Shown here: piece after piece, positions 51,359 through 60,763 of the stretch
Layout: each line of letters begins with the position of its first letter
How positions within the stretch are numbered: the stretch's first letter is position 1
Source: CAZGAQ01 sp964523405
GTDB taxonomy: Bacteria > Planctomycetota > Phycisphaerae > UBA1845 > Fen-1342
Length of the DNA stretch: 64,000 bases
Assembly (NCBI GenBank): GCA_964523405.1
Contig: CAZGAQ010000021.1
Span: 23,060-87,059 of the forward strand
Direction: 5' to 3'
Translations under genes and position numbers: made by a program
The notes under the pieces: generated by a model
What the model was told of the DNA's origin: nothing
The model's database searches: none
Seen by the model: only the letters and a program-made list of their open reading frames with translations

Positions 51359-51363
51359 CCCCG

Positions 51364-51428
51364 TAACGAGATGACCGAGCGTGGCGCATGGCTGAAGAGC
51401 GGCCATGCGCGGTATGGCGCATCTCGTT
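51364..51428 (+). promoter_or_regulatory. nested stem-loop in the ABC-F leader
   Basis: AACGAGATG (51364-51372) is perfectly complementary to CATCTCGTT (51420-51428). Inside it GCGCATGGC (51384-51392) pairs perfectly with GCCATGCGC (51402-51410) around a 9-base loop. The two 9-bp stems are separated by an 11/9 internal loop. The structure ends about 100 bases before the preferred ATG. Confidence 0.55.
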
Positions 51429-51530
51429 CACCGCGTGCCCGTGGCCTGCAACATTCCTCAGAACAATCCGCTGACCACGGGTGTGTCCGTCGAAGCCCTT
51501 TTTGCCGCCGCACGGCGGAAAGGTCGCGGT

Positions 51531-53075
51531 ATGGCGCGAGCACCGCTCGATTTTCGCAACGTGACGTTTCTTTACGACACGGCCACAGCGCCCTTGTTTG
51601 ACGGCTTGTCGGTGTCCTTTGGGACCGGTTGGACCGGCATCATCGGCCCCAACGGCAGCGGCAAGTCCACGCTCCTGCGTCTGGCGACCGGTGAGCTGCA
51701 GCCGGTGCGCGGGCACGTGCGCGGCGGCGCAAACGTCGTCTACTGCCCGCAGCGCACCGACGAGCCGCCCGCATCGTGGCAGGACTTTCTGGCGAGCGAC
51801 GACGCGCGGGCGTGCAGCCTGCGCGGCCGGCTGGGCCTCGCGCCGGAGTGGGCCGCGCGCTGGGATACGCTCAGTCACGGCGAACGCAAGCGGGCCCAAA
51901 TCGGCGTCGCCCTGTGGCAGGCGCCCGATCTGCTCGCACTCGACGAGCCGACGAATCACATCGACGTCGACGCACGGCGTTTACTGGCGGGAGCGCTGCA
52001 GGGCTTTCGCGGCATCGGCTTGCTCGTCAGCCATGATCGCGAGCTGCTCGACGCGCTGTGCGGGCAGTGCCTGCTACTGCGCGGCGGACAGGCGACGCTG
52101 CGCCCCGGTGGCTACACGCAAGCAGCCGCTCAGGAGCAGGCGGACCAGGCGCGCGCCCGCGAATTGCACGCCCAGGCGCAGGCCGAGCTGCGCCGCCTGC
52201 AGCGCGAAGCTGCGGCGCGCCGCCATGAGGCCGCCCGCGCCGACCGCCTGCGCTCCAAGCGCGGTATCGACCCCAAGGATCACGATGCCAAGGGGGCCAT
52301 CGACCATGCGCGCGTCACCGGCAAGGACGGCCGCGCCGGGCAGATGTTGCGGCAGATGCAGGGGCGGGTTGCGCAGGCGGCCGCACGATGTGCGGAGTTG
52401 CGAACGCCGCCGCCGCAGAAGTTGGGCATTGCCCTTGGCGGGCAGCAGTCACGCCGGTCGCTGCTGTGGCGCCACCCGGAGGGGGCGCTGCCGCTCGGTG
52501 ATGGACGCCGATTGCGAATTCCGGAGCTGCAGTTGCCGGCGGATGCCCGTATTGCGCTGGTCGGTCCGAACGGCACCGGCAAGAGCACGCTGATCCGGCA
52601 CATGGTGGCACAGCTCGACCTGCCGGACGATGCCGTCGTGTACCTGGCACAAGAGATCGATGTCGCGCGGGCGCAGGCCGCGGCCGCACAATTGCGCGTT
52701 TTGCCACGCGCGGCCCGCGGCGAGGTGTTGTCGGTCATCAGTCGGCTCGGCTCCGCGCCGCTGGCGGTGCTGGAAACGGAGACGCCCAGTCCGGGCGAAG
52801 CGCGCAAGATTCTGCTGGCGCTGGGGATGTTGCGCTCGCCACAGCTCATCATCCTGGATGAGCCAACCAACCACCTCGACTTGCCGTCGATTGAGTGTCT
52901 GGAAGCGGCGTTGGAGTCGTGCTCGGCGGCGCTCCTGCTGGTCAGTCACGACCTGCGGTTTCTGGCACGGCTGACGCGGACGCGCTGGGAGATCGGGCCC
53001 TGTGCGGACGCGGGGCCGGACACGGAGTTGCGCGTGCGAGTCGTGGCGTCCCCGTGCGCGGGGGATGGCCACTAG
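51531..53075 (+). CDS. ABC-F family ATPase (tandem ABC domains, no membrane part)
   Basis: The 514-residue protein has two ABC cassettes: Walker A IIGPNGSGKST at 37-47 and LVGPNGTGKST at about 343-353, signatures LSHGERKRAQIG and PSPGEARKILLALG, and Walker B segments LLALDEPTNHIDV and LIILDEPTNHLDL. A charged helical linker (about 195-270, QAELRRLQREAAARR) joins the cassettes. ABC-F proteins act on ribosomes (translation factors or antibiotic protection). The linker here is arginine-rich, and the exact subgroup cannot be told by eye. AAAGG lies seven bases before the ATG at 51531; an in-frame ATG at 51405 would add 42 residues and start within the leader stem-loop. The stop overlaps the convergent osmC stop. 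Confidence 0.88.
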   Translation: MARAPLDFRNVTFLYDTATAPLFDGLSVSFGTGWTGIIGPNGSGKSTLLRLATGELQPVRGHVRGGANVVYCPQRTDEPPASWQDFLASDDARACSLRGRLGLAPEWAARWDTLSHGERKRAQIGVALWQAPDLLALDEPTNHIDVDARRLLAGALQGFRGIGLLVSHDRELLDALCGQCLLLRGGQATLRPGGYTQAAAQEQADQARARELHAQAQAELRRLQREAAARRHEAARADRLRSKRGIDPKDHDAKGAIDHARVTGKDGRAGQMLRQMQGRVAQAAARCAELRTPPPQKLGIALGGQQSRRSLLWRHPEGALPLGDGRRLRIPELQLPADARIALVGPNGTGKSTLIRHMVAQLDLPDDAVVYLAQEIDVARAQAAAAQLRVLPRAARGEVLSVISRLGSAPLAVLETETPSPGEARKILLALGMLRSPQLIILDEPTNHLDLPSIECLEAALESCSAALLLVSHDLRFLARLTRTRWEIGPCADAGPDTELRVRVVASPCAGDGH

Positions 53076-53491
53076 CCGGGATAAACGAACTCGGTGGGCA
53101 ACTGCACGTCGGGATGCAGGCTTTGCTTCACCGGGCACGTGTGGGCGGCGCTCTCCAGCCGCGCGCGGTCTTCGGGTGACCACGCGCGCGTCGGCGGCAG
53201 CGTGATCTTCGTGCGCAGCGCTGCGATGCGCCGCGGCGGGGTTGCGCTCATTTCCTTGCTGACCTGCACGCGCGTGCCGGTCAAATCCCAGCCGTGTCGC
53301 TCGGCCACCTTGCCCATGATCGTCAGCATGCACGTCCCCAGCGCCGTGCCCACGAGGTCGGTCGGCGAGAAGGCCGAGCCGCGTCCGCCGTTGTCCACAG
53401 GGGCATCGGTCACCAGCGTGCTTTGCGAGGGGCCATGGCGGGCCTCGCAGTGCAGGTCCCCGGAATACACCACGTCGATTTCTACGGCCAT
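53072..53491 (-). CDS. OsmC/Ohr-family protein
   Basis: The 139-residue cytoplasmic protein has the two conserved cysteines of thiol peroxidases in this family: Cys54 in ALGTCMLTIM and Cys119 in AHTCPVKQSL, with the FSPTDLVGTALGTC loop. It likely reduces organic hydroperoxides, although some OsmC-like proteins have other substrates. GGGAG lies upstream of the ATG at 53491. Its stop codon and that of the convergent ABC-F gene share the sequence CTAG, so the genes overlap tail to tail by four bases. Confidence 0.9.
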   Translation of the reverse strand: MAVEIDVVYSGDLHCEARHGPSQSTLVTDAPVDNGGRGSAFSPTDLVGTALGTCMLTIMGKVAERHGWDLTGTRVQVSKEMSATPPRRIAALRTKITLPPTRAWSPEDRARLESAAHTCPVKQSLHPDVQLPTEFVYPG

Positions 53492-53824
53492 ACGCTGCTC
53501 CCACAAGGAGTGCTCGCACACCCGGCGGCGGCGGCGCGCCGGGGGTGGCTCGCGTCCACGCGGGTATCGTAGTGCGCAGCGCCGCGTGCGGCGAGGTCGC
53601 GGCCCAGGCCAGGCGGCTGGTTGTTTGCGCCGCGCCGCCGAGGCGCGCCCGGCGCCGGCTGGATCTGTACCGGCAGGTGCCCCGCCAGGTTCACCCCGGC
53701 ACCCGGACGACGGCGCGCTGAACCACGGACGGTCCCCCCACCGGGCCGCACGCGGGGCCCCCAGGCCCGCGGTACCCCGCGCGCGGCTTCCGGCACCTCG
53801 CTCCCTCCAAGGATGACGGCCTCA
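53492..53824. other. intergenic stretch, promoter region of osmC
   Basis: About 330 very GC-rich bases upstream of osmC and downstream of the large dockerin-type gene. No gene is recognised. A TACGAT hexamer near 53565 (minus strand) might be an osmC -10, but no -35 matches. Confidence 0.35.
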
Positions 53825-56800
53825 TCAACTCGGGCAGGTCGTGTTCATCAGCGCGATGAACGGATCGATATCGCGCCAGTTCACGTGCCCGTCACCGCTG
53901 CAATCCAGGTTCAGGAACGGGCACAACGGTCCCGGCGGCGGGAACAGGGCCCGCCACGCGGACTCGTTGTCGTTCATGCCCGCGACGAGGTAGTCAATGT
54001 CGCGCCAGTTGATCGCCAGGTCGCAATTGCCGTCTCCGCGGCACGGCGGACAGTGGTTGGGCGTACACGAGCTGCCCGGTCCCTGCGGGTGACCCTGCCA
54101 GACGAACACGCAATCCAGCGGAAGCACCTCATGGCAAATTCCGCCGCGGCTGCAGCACGCCTGCAGACCCGGCAGCTCCGGCGTCAACAACTCAAACGCC
54201 ATGTTTACCGGCGGGAACGGCGGCATGGACGAACACAGCCACGGCTGCTTGGTCCAGCTCACGTACTCCGGACACCACGTGGTGATCGGTCCCGGCTGTG
54301 CCGGCAGCACGAGTCGGCCGGTACACGCGGGTTCCAGTGCGCTGGGCATCAAATTCGCCGGACTGGTGTGCCAACCCCAGAAATGCCCGCCGTCCGTGAG
54401 TTCCGACGGCACGTGCCCGGTGTAGCGGAACGCGCACTCCGCCTCCGGCAGCCACTCGCCGCCCGTCACGGCCTGAATATCGAGCCAGTACGTCAGCCCG
54501 CTGACCTCGGCGAAGCGATCCGGCCACGCGGGTCCGCCGATACTCGGCACACGCGGGTCCGGCAGCGCGCAGATCAGGCAGCAGGACGCGAGATCGACCT
54601 GGTACTCATACAGCGTATGGCCCAGGCAGTCGACCATGTCGATCCCGGTAATCGTCACGGCGGCGTGCGGCGCGAAGTACAACCCGAGCACATCGGGTGC
54701 ACTCGTCAGGTTCCCGTTGGGCGGGCAGTTCGGCACCGAACTCGTATCCGCGGGGTCGTGGTGGAAGCTGATCAGCCAGCCGTCGACCACGTGCCGCGCA
54801 TCCGGTTGCGGATAGCCCGGAATGTAGCGCTCGTCGAGATAGCTGCCCCACCAACGGATGGCCGTGATCGGCCGGCCGTCAGACACAAAGTCATCCGCGA
54901 TGACTTTGTTCACTTCGAACTCGGGCGGCATGATCTCGAACGCCAAGTCGCTATAGCGCTCTGGTGTGCCCGGGGTGGGTGACCAGACGATGGAAGTCCA
55001 GTTCGGCATGGTATTGGATTTCTGCGCCGCCGGCGCGTGGCCCAGCGGCGGCGCCGGACCCCGGCGCGCCTCCTGCCAGCGCCACAGGGCGGGATTGTGG
55101 GCGTCATTCGAGAGCGCACCCACATCCAGCCAGTAGTACGTGCCCGCCACCTGCGCAAAGGGCTGCGGCAGGGCGTAGGTGTACTCGTAGATCCGGCAGC
55201 CCTCGCTGTTCACCAGTCCGGTGAAGGTCTCGTTGACCTGCGCCAGCGGCACTTGCGCCAGCCACAGCGGCGGCTCGAGCGGCACACACCACGGCACGGT
55301 CGGCTGACAGGTGTGGATGCTCAGGTGGAACAACCCGATGCCGGAGCCGCGCTGCTCCACGCCGGCCGGATCGGTCTCGTAATTGCCGTACCAGCTCACC
55401 CGCACCACCGGCAGACCGCGGCAGAGCCAGTCGTCGGCCAGCGTGACGCTGCGGTAGACGGGCGGATCGTCCATCTGGTACCAGTCGTGGGCATGCAGAC
55501 CCGGCAACTCCGGATCCGGCGGCTGCGTCCACTTATACGGCAGAGTGGTCGCGGCGTGCAGCCACAGGTCCGCAGGACCGTCGAAGCCCTCCTGGTTACC
55601 GTGCGGGAACTGAGACCACTTGGACTGAATCGTCGGACGCCCCGGCACGTGCACACGATAGCCGTAGCCGTCCGGCTCATCGGCGTGCCCCTGCGAGCGG
55701 TCGATCACGCTCGCGTACGGGTCGCTGACGTTGCCGATCGTGGTCACCCAGTCACTCCAGACACTCAGGTTGGGGTTGTCAAAACGGAACCGGAACTTGG
55801 CGAAGATGGCGTCACTGCAGTCCGGGTCCCACCACGACGCCCACCACTGGTTGCCGACCCGGTGCACCGCGAACTGCCAGCTCGGCGGGGAGACCACGTT
55901 CGTGTAATTGGCCGGATTGGAGTCGTACACCCGCACGTGGAAGTCGCAGCGCCCGAACGTATCCGGCGTCACGTCGTACCAGTAGGTCGGGGGATGGAAC
56001 GGGTTGCCGGGCGCACCCTGCGGCTCGCACACGACCACGTCGTGCAGCGCGCGCGGCACGTGCACCCGATAGCCATAGCCGTCCGGCTTGTCGGTGTGGT
56101 TGCCCGACTGATCGATCACCTGCGCGTACGGATCGGAGAGGCTGGAGACCGTCGTCGTCCAGTCGCCCCATGCGCTCGGCCGGGGGTTATCGAACTGGAA
56201 GCGGAACGTGCCGTAGATCGCGTCGCTGCAATCCGGATCCCACCACGAGGCCCACCACTCGGTGCCCACCTGGTGCACCGCGAATTTCCACGTTGGCGGC
56301 GCAATCACGTTCGTGTAGTGCGTCGCGTCCGCGTCGTACACCCGGACGTGGAAATCGCAGCGTCCGAAATTGCCGCCCGGCGTCACGTCGTACCAGTACG
56401 TCGGCGGATGGAAGGGGTTGTTCACCACGCCCTGCGGCTCGCATACGACGATGTCGCGGGGCGGTTCGCAGATGTCCGCCGCGCCATTCCCATTCAGATC
56501 GCGGCAATCGGTGCCATAGCCCTTGAACACGCCGCCCGGACGCAGGGCGCAGTCCTCCGCCGTCGTGAGAGCGCACTGGACCGCAACTTCACCCCAGCAG
56601 CAGGCCCCGAGCAGCCCTTCGCACACATCCGCCACACCGTTGCCGTTCGCGTCGGAGCAGTTCGTGCCGAGCCCGGCCCAGACGCCGCCATACAACTGCT
56701 GGCAGGCCAGCTGGTCTACAACCACGCACTGGATCAAGGTGGTGCCGTAGCAGCAGGCCCCGGTCGTCGGCTCACACACGTCCGCCACGCTGTTGCCGTT

Positions 56801-58693
56801 CAGATCGGTGCAATCCGTGCCGAAGCCCTTGAAGACACCGTTCATGAGCTGCGCGCAGGCTTCCGGCGACGTGATCCTGCAGGCCGTGCCCAATTCACCC
56901 CAGCAGCAGGCCCCGACGGAGCCCTGGCAGACATCCGCGATGCCGTTGCCATCCAGGTCCGCGCAGTCCGTGCCCGGCCCCATCCACGTACCCTGCAACT
57001 CGATCTGGCAGAACTCGAGGTCGGTCACCCGGCACTGGATCACGTCGTAGCCCCAGCAGCACGCGCCCACCACCTGCGGCTCAAAGTAGTAGTCCTCGGT
57101 CTCGCCGTAGCGATAGCCGCCGGCCGGACCCGCACCACCGGAGCCGATCTCTGAGCTGGGGGCCCACGGTTGCTCCGCCAGCGTGATGCGCATCCAGATC
57201 GGCGGGGGGTTGACGCCCGTGACCGGATGCCAGGGCAGGAACTGCGGCGTGGTCACGAGGTTCATTCCGGGCAGCAGGCCCACCAGGGGCTGGTTCTGCA
57301 CCGCCCACTCCGGGGCCGGCGCTGCGCCGCAATCCAGTACGTCGTCCCAATCACCGTCGCGATTCCAGTCGAACCAGACGTTGACATACAGGGGCTGGGT
57401 ACTCAGGCCCGACATGAACACCAGGTACTGGAACGCGCTCGGCAGGCAGTGCGGCAGAATGAGCGGAAAGAGCACGCCATCATCCGCGCCATCCCGATCG
57501 GGCAGATTGCCCGGCGGATCGAGGTTGTTCAGTCCGTCCTGATCCGGGCCGACGTCCGCCTCATCCTCGAGCGTCACGTTTGGTCCCAGCCACGCCAAAG
57601 CCCGCGGCTGGAAATGAATCGGCCCGAACGGCGGCGAACCGGCCAGGTAGACGGTCGGGTAATGCGCCACCACGCCCCCCGCCACACCCGGCGGGTACGC
57701 GGTCATCTGCGCACCCCAGGTGTTGGTGCTGTCCGGCGCGTCCCCGAGGTCGGCCTGATGCGCCTCGTGCAGCTCCCACACCCAGCGGTAATCGACCATC
57801 TGATTGTTATTCACGAACATCACGCGCTCGCGCGCGATCAGAAAGCCGCCGGGCGGGATCGGCACCGGGTGCGCCGGATAGATGCCCGTCGCCATGGGCG
57901 GCCCCAGGTACACGTCGAAGAAGCTGTCGATATCGAAAGCCACCGGATTGCTGGGACTAATGGGCAGACCGTTCTTCATCACGGACACCCAGTCCAACTG
58001 CCCCTGCAGGCCCTCCACATACAACTCGTGCAGCGGCTCCGGTCCCAGCAGGGTCTCGAGCTCCTCCCGGCCGGGTACCGACACCACGTCCATCTGAACG
58101 ACCGTCATCTCAATCTCGCCGATGTCGAGCGCGCCGTTGCCGTTGCCGTTCTGCAGACGCAGAAACTGATCGGCCAACTGATCCTGCACGTCGAACCCGG
58201 CGATCGGCACGAAGCCGCGGTTGAGCCCCAGGCCGACGGGCAGGCCGTTGCGCAGCCACGTGCCCTTCACGTCGATGATGATGTTGTGACACTGGACATT
58301 GAACAGCAGCCCCAGATGCCAGGGCGTGCAGTACGGAATCCCATTCACCATCGGCACGCCCGACCATTGGGCGGAGACGGTGAAGCGATTCTGCAGGGGA
58401 TCGGTGTTGTCCGGTGAAATCTGGACGTTGAAGCTGGTGAACACGTTCGGCGCATAGCCGTCCACGTGATCGGCCAGTGTCGGCGGACTGCTCCACCCGC
58501 CGCCGCCCGGAGCGCCCACCGGCAATCCCGAACGAACGTGCCCCCAGATCATGAACCCGTCGGGCAAACCCGGAGCGTTGACGTCCTGGTGCAGGTCCAC
58601 ATTCACACCAACCTGCAGCGCCCACGCCGAGTCGCCGCGCCATGCCGCCCCCAGGCCCAAGGCCATTATCACAAGCATGAACCGCCAACGCAT
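53825..58693 (-). CDS. large secreted Cys-rich protein with dockerin-like C-terminus (1622 residues)
   Basis: Exported protein with a Sec signal peptide (MRWRFMLVIMALGLG..., cleavage near AWA-LQV). Its parts include a GEVED-like segment (YRYGETEDYYFEP near 535), four Cys-rich repeats at about 545-745 (GACCWG...QC...TDCxDLNGNGxADVCEG), two near-identical ~135-residue domains (about 745-1015, each CEPQG...NPFHPPTYWYDVTP...CDFHVRVYD...WWASWWDPDCSDAI), then DUF7901-like beta-rich modules (DDWLCRGLPVVRVSWYGNYE; ADDFVSDGRPITAIRWWGSYLD). It ends in two dockerin-like EF-hand motifs (GDGNCDLAINWRDIDYLVAGM and LDCSGDGHVNWRDIDPFIALM). The function is unknown; it is probably displayed or secreted. AGGAGG lies six bases before the ATG at 58693. 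The frame continues upstream, but without a ribosome site. Confidence 0.85.
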   Translation of the reverse strand: MRWRFMLVIMALGLGAAWRGDSAWALQVGVNVDLHQDVNAPGLPDGFMIWGHVRSGLPVGAPGGGGWSSPPTLADHVDGYAPNVFTSFNVQISPDNTDPLQNRFTVSAQWSGVPMVNGIPYCTPWHLGLLFNVQCHNIIIDVKGTWLRNGLPVGLGLNRGFVPIAGFDVQDQLADQFLRLQNGNGNGALDIGEIEMTVVQMDVVSVPGREELETLLGPEPLHELYVEGLQGQLDWVSVMKNGLPISPSNPVAFDIDSFFDVYLGPPMATGIYPAHPVPIPPGGFLIARERVMFVNNNQMVDYRWVWELHEAHQADLGDAPDSTNTWGAQMTAYPPGVAGGVVAHYPTVYLAGSPPFGPIHFQPRALAWLGPNVTLEDEADVGPDQDGLNNLDPPGNLPDRDGADDGVLFPLILPHCLPSAFQYLVFMSGLSTQPLYVNVWFDWNRDGDWDDVLDCGAAPAPEWAVQNQPLVGLLPGMNLVTTPQFLPWHPVTGVNPPPIWMRITLAEQPWAPSSEIGSGGAGPAGGYRYGETEDYYFEPQVVGACCWGYDVIQCRVTDLEFCQIELQGTWMGPGTDCADLDGNGIADVCQGSVGACCWGELGTACRITSPEACAQLMNGVFKGFGTDCTDLNGNSVADVCEPTTGACCYGTTLIQCVVVDQLACQQLYGGVWAGLGTNCSDANGNGVADVCEGLLGACCWGEVAVQCALTTAEDCALRPGGVFKGYGTDCRDLNGNGAADICEPPRDIVVCEPQGVVNNPFHPPTYWYDVTPGGNFGRCDFHVRVYDADATHYTNVIAPPTWKFAVHQVGTEWWASWWDPDCSDAIYGTFRFQFDNPRPSAWGDWTTTVSSLSDPYAQVIDQSGNHTDKPDGYGYRVHVPRALHDVVVCEPQGAPGNPFHPPTYWYDVTPDTFGRCDFHVRVYDSNPANYTNVVSPPSWQFAVHRVGNQWWASWWDPDCSDAIFAKFRFRFDNPNLSVWSDWVTTIGNVSDPYASVIDRSQGHADEPDGYGYRVHVPGRPTIQSKWSQFPHGNQEGFDGPADLWLHAATTLPYKWTQPPDPELPGLHAHDWYQMDDPPVYRSVTLADDWLCRGLPVVRVSWYGNYETDPAGVEQRGSGIGLFHLSIHTCQPTVPWCVPLEPPLWLAQVPLAQVNETFTGLVNSEGCRIYEYTYALPQPFAQVAGTYYWLDVGALSNDAHNPALWRWQEARRGPAPPLGHAPAAQKSNTMPNWTSIVWSPTPGTPERYSDLAFEIMPPEFEVNKVIADDFVSDGRPITAIRWWGSYLDERYIPGYPQPDARHVVDGWLISFHHDPADTSSVPNCPPNGNLTSAPDVLGLYFAPHAAVTITGIDMVDCLGHTLYEYQVDLASCCLICALPDPRVPSIGGPAWPDRFAEVSGLTYWLDIQAVTGGEWLPEAECAFRYTGHVPSELTDGGHFWGWHTSPANLMPSALEPACTGRLVLPAQPGPITTWCPEYVSWTKQPWLCSSMPPFPPVNMAFELLTPELPGLQACCSRGGICHEVLPLDCVFVWQGHPQGPGSSCTPNHCPPCRGDGNCDLAINWRDIDYLVAGMNDNESAWRALFPPPGPLCPFLNLDCSGDGHVNWRDIDPFIALMNTTCPS

Positions 58694-59285
58694 GTACCAC
58701 CTCCTGCGGCCTGTGCCGCAGCCCCACACTCTGCCATGTTCGCCCCCGGCTCGCGCGACCCTCGCCCTTGTGGACGCGCAGCGCGCACCGCATGAGTGCC
58801 GCCGCCCTGGCGCGTCCGCCGTCCCCCTTGGCCTTGACTCCCGATCATCCGACGCCGGCCCACGGAATGGCGCGGCCGCGGCGCGTCCCGCAGTGCGCGG
58901 GGCACGTCGTCGTCGCGTGGCATTCGGCGACACAGGACGCCTGTCCAGCTCGGCAACGAGCGCACTGACTACATCACTTCGAACCGCGCACCAGGCCATA
59001 CAAGACCCTGCGGCGCGCCGCCCGAACGGGCGCACCTCTCGCCTCGCTTCATGCCTCGTCGGTTACTACGGCCCGAACTGCTCTCAGAAAACCACACCTC
59101 GCCGGTATGTCCGCGAGGCGCACCTGGCCCGAAAACTAGTATTCCGGATGTTTCCAGTAACCGCAAATCAAACGCCGGGAATTCCCGTTTCCCCACAACA
59201 GGTCCCGCTGCGGTGCGTGCGCATGCCCGACTGTAGGCCATAAAGCGCACAGTCGCGTGCATCGAATGCCTGTCGGCTGCTCGTC
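58694..59285. other. intergenic region upstream of the large dockerin-type gene
   Basis: About 590 bases with no credible gene. An AT-richer patch at 59080-59190 holds a candidate minus-strand promoter (59138-59166). The rest is GC-rich and unremarkable. Confidence 0.45.
59138..59166 (-). promoter_or_regulatory. weak promoter candidate for the large dockerin-type gene
   Basis: On the minus strand TTGCGG (59166-59161), a 17-base spacer and AATACT (59143-59138) resemble a sigma70 promoter. It would leave a leader of over 400 bases, so another promoter may exist. Confidence 0.25.
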
Positions 59286-60470
59286 CTACGTCGCCCCGTT
59301 TACCAGCCCGACGTTGCGCCCGTCCGGCGTGGCCTCGAAGAAGTGCACATGTTCCATGTCCACGCGCATGACCGCGGGCGCGTTCTCCTGTACCCGGGTA
59401 CGCGCATCGATCCGGCATACCAGATGGCTGTGCTTGGGCGTGCTGCAGTACACGTCGACGCGATCCCCCAGCGGCTCCACGACCGACACCTGCGTCTTCA
59501 GGGTCGTGTCCGCCGGTGCATCCGCAGCCGGATGCAGCGCCTCCGGCCGCACGCCGAGCACAATGGCCTGATTCACAAAGGGCTCCAACTTCTTCTGTTG
59601 CGCGGTGCTGACCGCCAAACGGTTGTCGCCCTCGTCAAACAGGAGCCGCTGCCCGTCGCGCACCAGCTTGCCCGTCAGGAAGTTCATCGGCGGCGTTCCG
59701 ACAAACCCAGCCACGAAGCGATTGGTCGGCCGCTCGTACACCTCGTACGGCGTGGCACATTGTTGGATCAGGCCGTCCTTCATCACGACCACGCGGTCCC
59801 CCAGCGTCATCGCCTCTTCCTGGTCGTGGGTGACGTAAATGGTGGTCGTCTGCACCTGCCGATGCAGGCGCTTCAGTTCCGCCCGCATGCCGATGCGCAG
59901 CTTCGCGTCCAGGTTCGACAGGGGCTCGTCAAACAGGAATGCCTTGGGCTGGCGCACGATCGCCCGCCCCACCGCGACACGCTGCCGCTGTCCGCCGGAC
60001 AGGGCCTTGGGCCGCCGCTGCAACAGGTTCTCGATGCCCAGAATCTGGGCCGCCTCGTAGACCCGCCGGTCGATTTCGCGGCGTTCTTCCCGCGCCTGCT
60101 GCCAGTACCCGTGGGCGAAGATGAAGCCCAGCGGGTTGTCCCAGGCGCCGTATTTGCGGCGCAGGAGCAGCCCGAAGGCCATGTTCTTGTAGACCGTCAT
60201 GTGCGGGTAGAGGGCGTAGTTCTGAAAGACCATCGCGATGTCGCGGTCCTTCGGCGCCACACCGTTCACCACGCGCTCCCCGATGCGAATCTCACCGGCT
60301 GTGATGTCTTCCAGCCCCGCCACCATCCGCAGCGTCGTGCTCTTTCCGCACCCCGACGGCCCGACCAGCACCACGAACTCGCGATCGCGAATCGTCAGAT
60401 CAATGTGGTCAACCGCTTTCACATCCCCCGGGTAGACCTTCGTCACCTGGGTTAGTACGACCTCGGCCAT
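59286..60470 (-). CDS. sugar ABC transporter ATPase (MsmX/UgpC type)
   Basis: The 394-residue cytoplasmic ATPase energises carbohydrate importers. It has Walker A GPSGCGKST (37-45), VFQNYALYPHMTVYKNMAFGL (82-101), signature LSGGQRQR (157-164), Walker B FLFDEPLSNLDAKLR, switch His in YVTHDQEEAMTLGD and a C-terminal TOBE/MalK-like regulatory domain (about 240-394). An extra ~28-residue stretch (about 104-131, RRKYGAWDNPLGFIFAHGYW...) sits in the helical subdomain where most MsmX/UgpC proteins have a short loop. As no other ATPase accompanies the permeases at 38-42 kb, this is the likely partner, possibly shared among several sugar importers. GAGG precedes the ATG at 60470. Confidence 0.93.
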   Translation of the reverse strand: MAEVVLTQVTKVYPGDVKAVDHIDLTIRDREFVVLVGPSGCGKSTTLRMVAGLEDITAGEIRIGERVVNGVAPKDRDIAMVFQNYALYPHMTVYKNMAFGLLLRRKYGAWDNPLGFIFAHGYWQQAREERREIDRRVYEAAQILGIENLLQRRPKALSGGQRQRVAVGRAIVRQPKAFLFDEPLSNLDAKLRIGMRAELKRLHRQVQTTTIYVTHDQEEAMTLGDRVVVMKDGLIQQCATPYEVYERPTNRFVAGFVGTPPMNFLTGKLVRDGQRLLFDEGDNRLAVSTAQQKKLEPFVNQAIVLGVRPEALHPAADAPADTTLKTQVSVVEPLGDRVDVYCSTPKHSHLVCRIDARTRVQENAPAVMRVDMEHVHFFEATPDGRNVGLVNGAT

Positions 60471-60516
60471 GGGTGCCTCATTGCCGGCGGGGCCAGAAAA
60501 CTCGACTCGGAAACCT

Positions 60517-60531
60517 GAACTATACGAGTTC
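60517..60531. promoter_or_regulatory. palindrome over the ATPase promoter
   Basis: GAACT-ATACG-AGTTC is a perfect inverted repeat overlapping the -10 of the ABC ATPase promoter, a likely operator position. It does not resemble the AAnCGnTT site at 42.0 kb. Confidence 0.35.
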
Positions 60532-60548
60532 GGCCGCGCGCCGGTCAA
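60519..60548 (-). promoter_or_regulatory. sigma70-like promoter of the sugar ABC ATPase gene
   Basis: On the minus strand TTGACC (60548-60543), an 18-base spacer and TATAGT (60524-60519) lie 48 bases before the ATG at 60470. Confidence 0.6.
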
Positions 60549-60688
60549 GCCGCCCCCCACCCTCCCAGGCTGCGGCGGGGCCGGTTACCGTCCGCCCCGG
60601 TGGTGACCGGCGCCGCCGCACGCCGCAGGCCCGAAGATGCGCGCTGGCCCGGCACCGAGTTTCATGCCCGCGGGTGCGTAAAACCCCG

Positions 60689-60718
60689 TTGACACGCGAG
60701 TACGGCCTTGTTTAATAG
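60689..60718 (+). promoter_or_regulatory. strong sigma70-like promoter for the small membrane protein
   Basis: A perfect -35 TTGACA (60689-60694), an 18-base spacer and TAATAG (60713-60718) lie 45 bases before the ATG of the 35-residue reading frame. Confidence 0.6.
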
Positions 60719-60763
60719 CGCGCAGATTTCGAGGCACCCTCTTTCAAACAAGGACTTGAGAGC

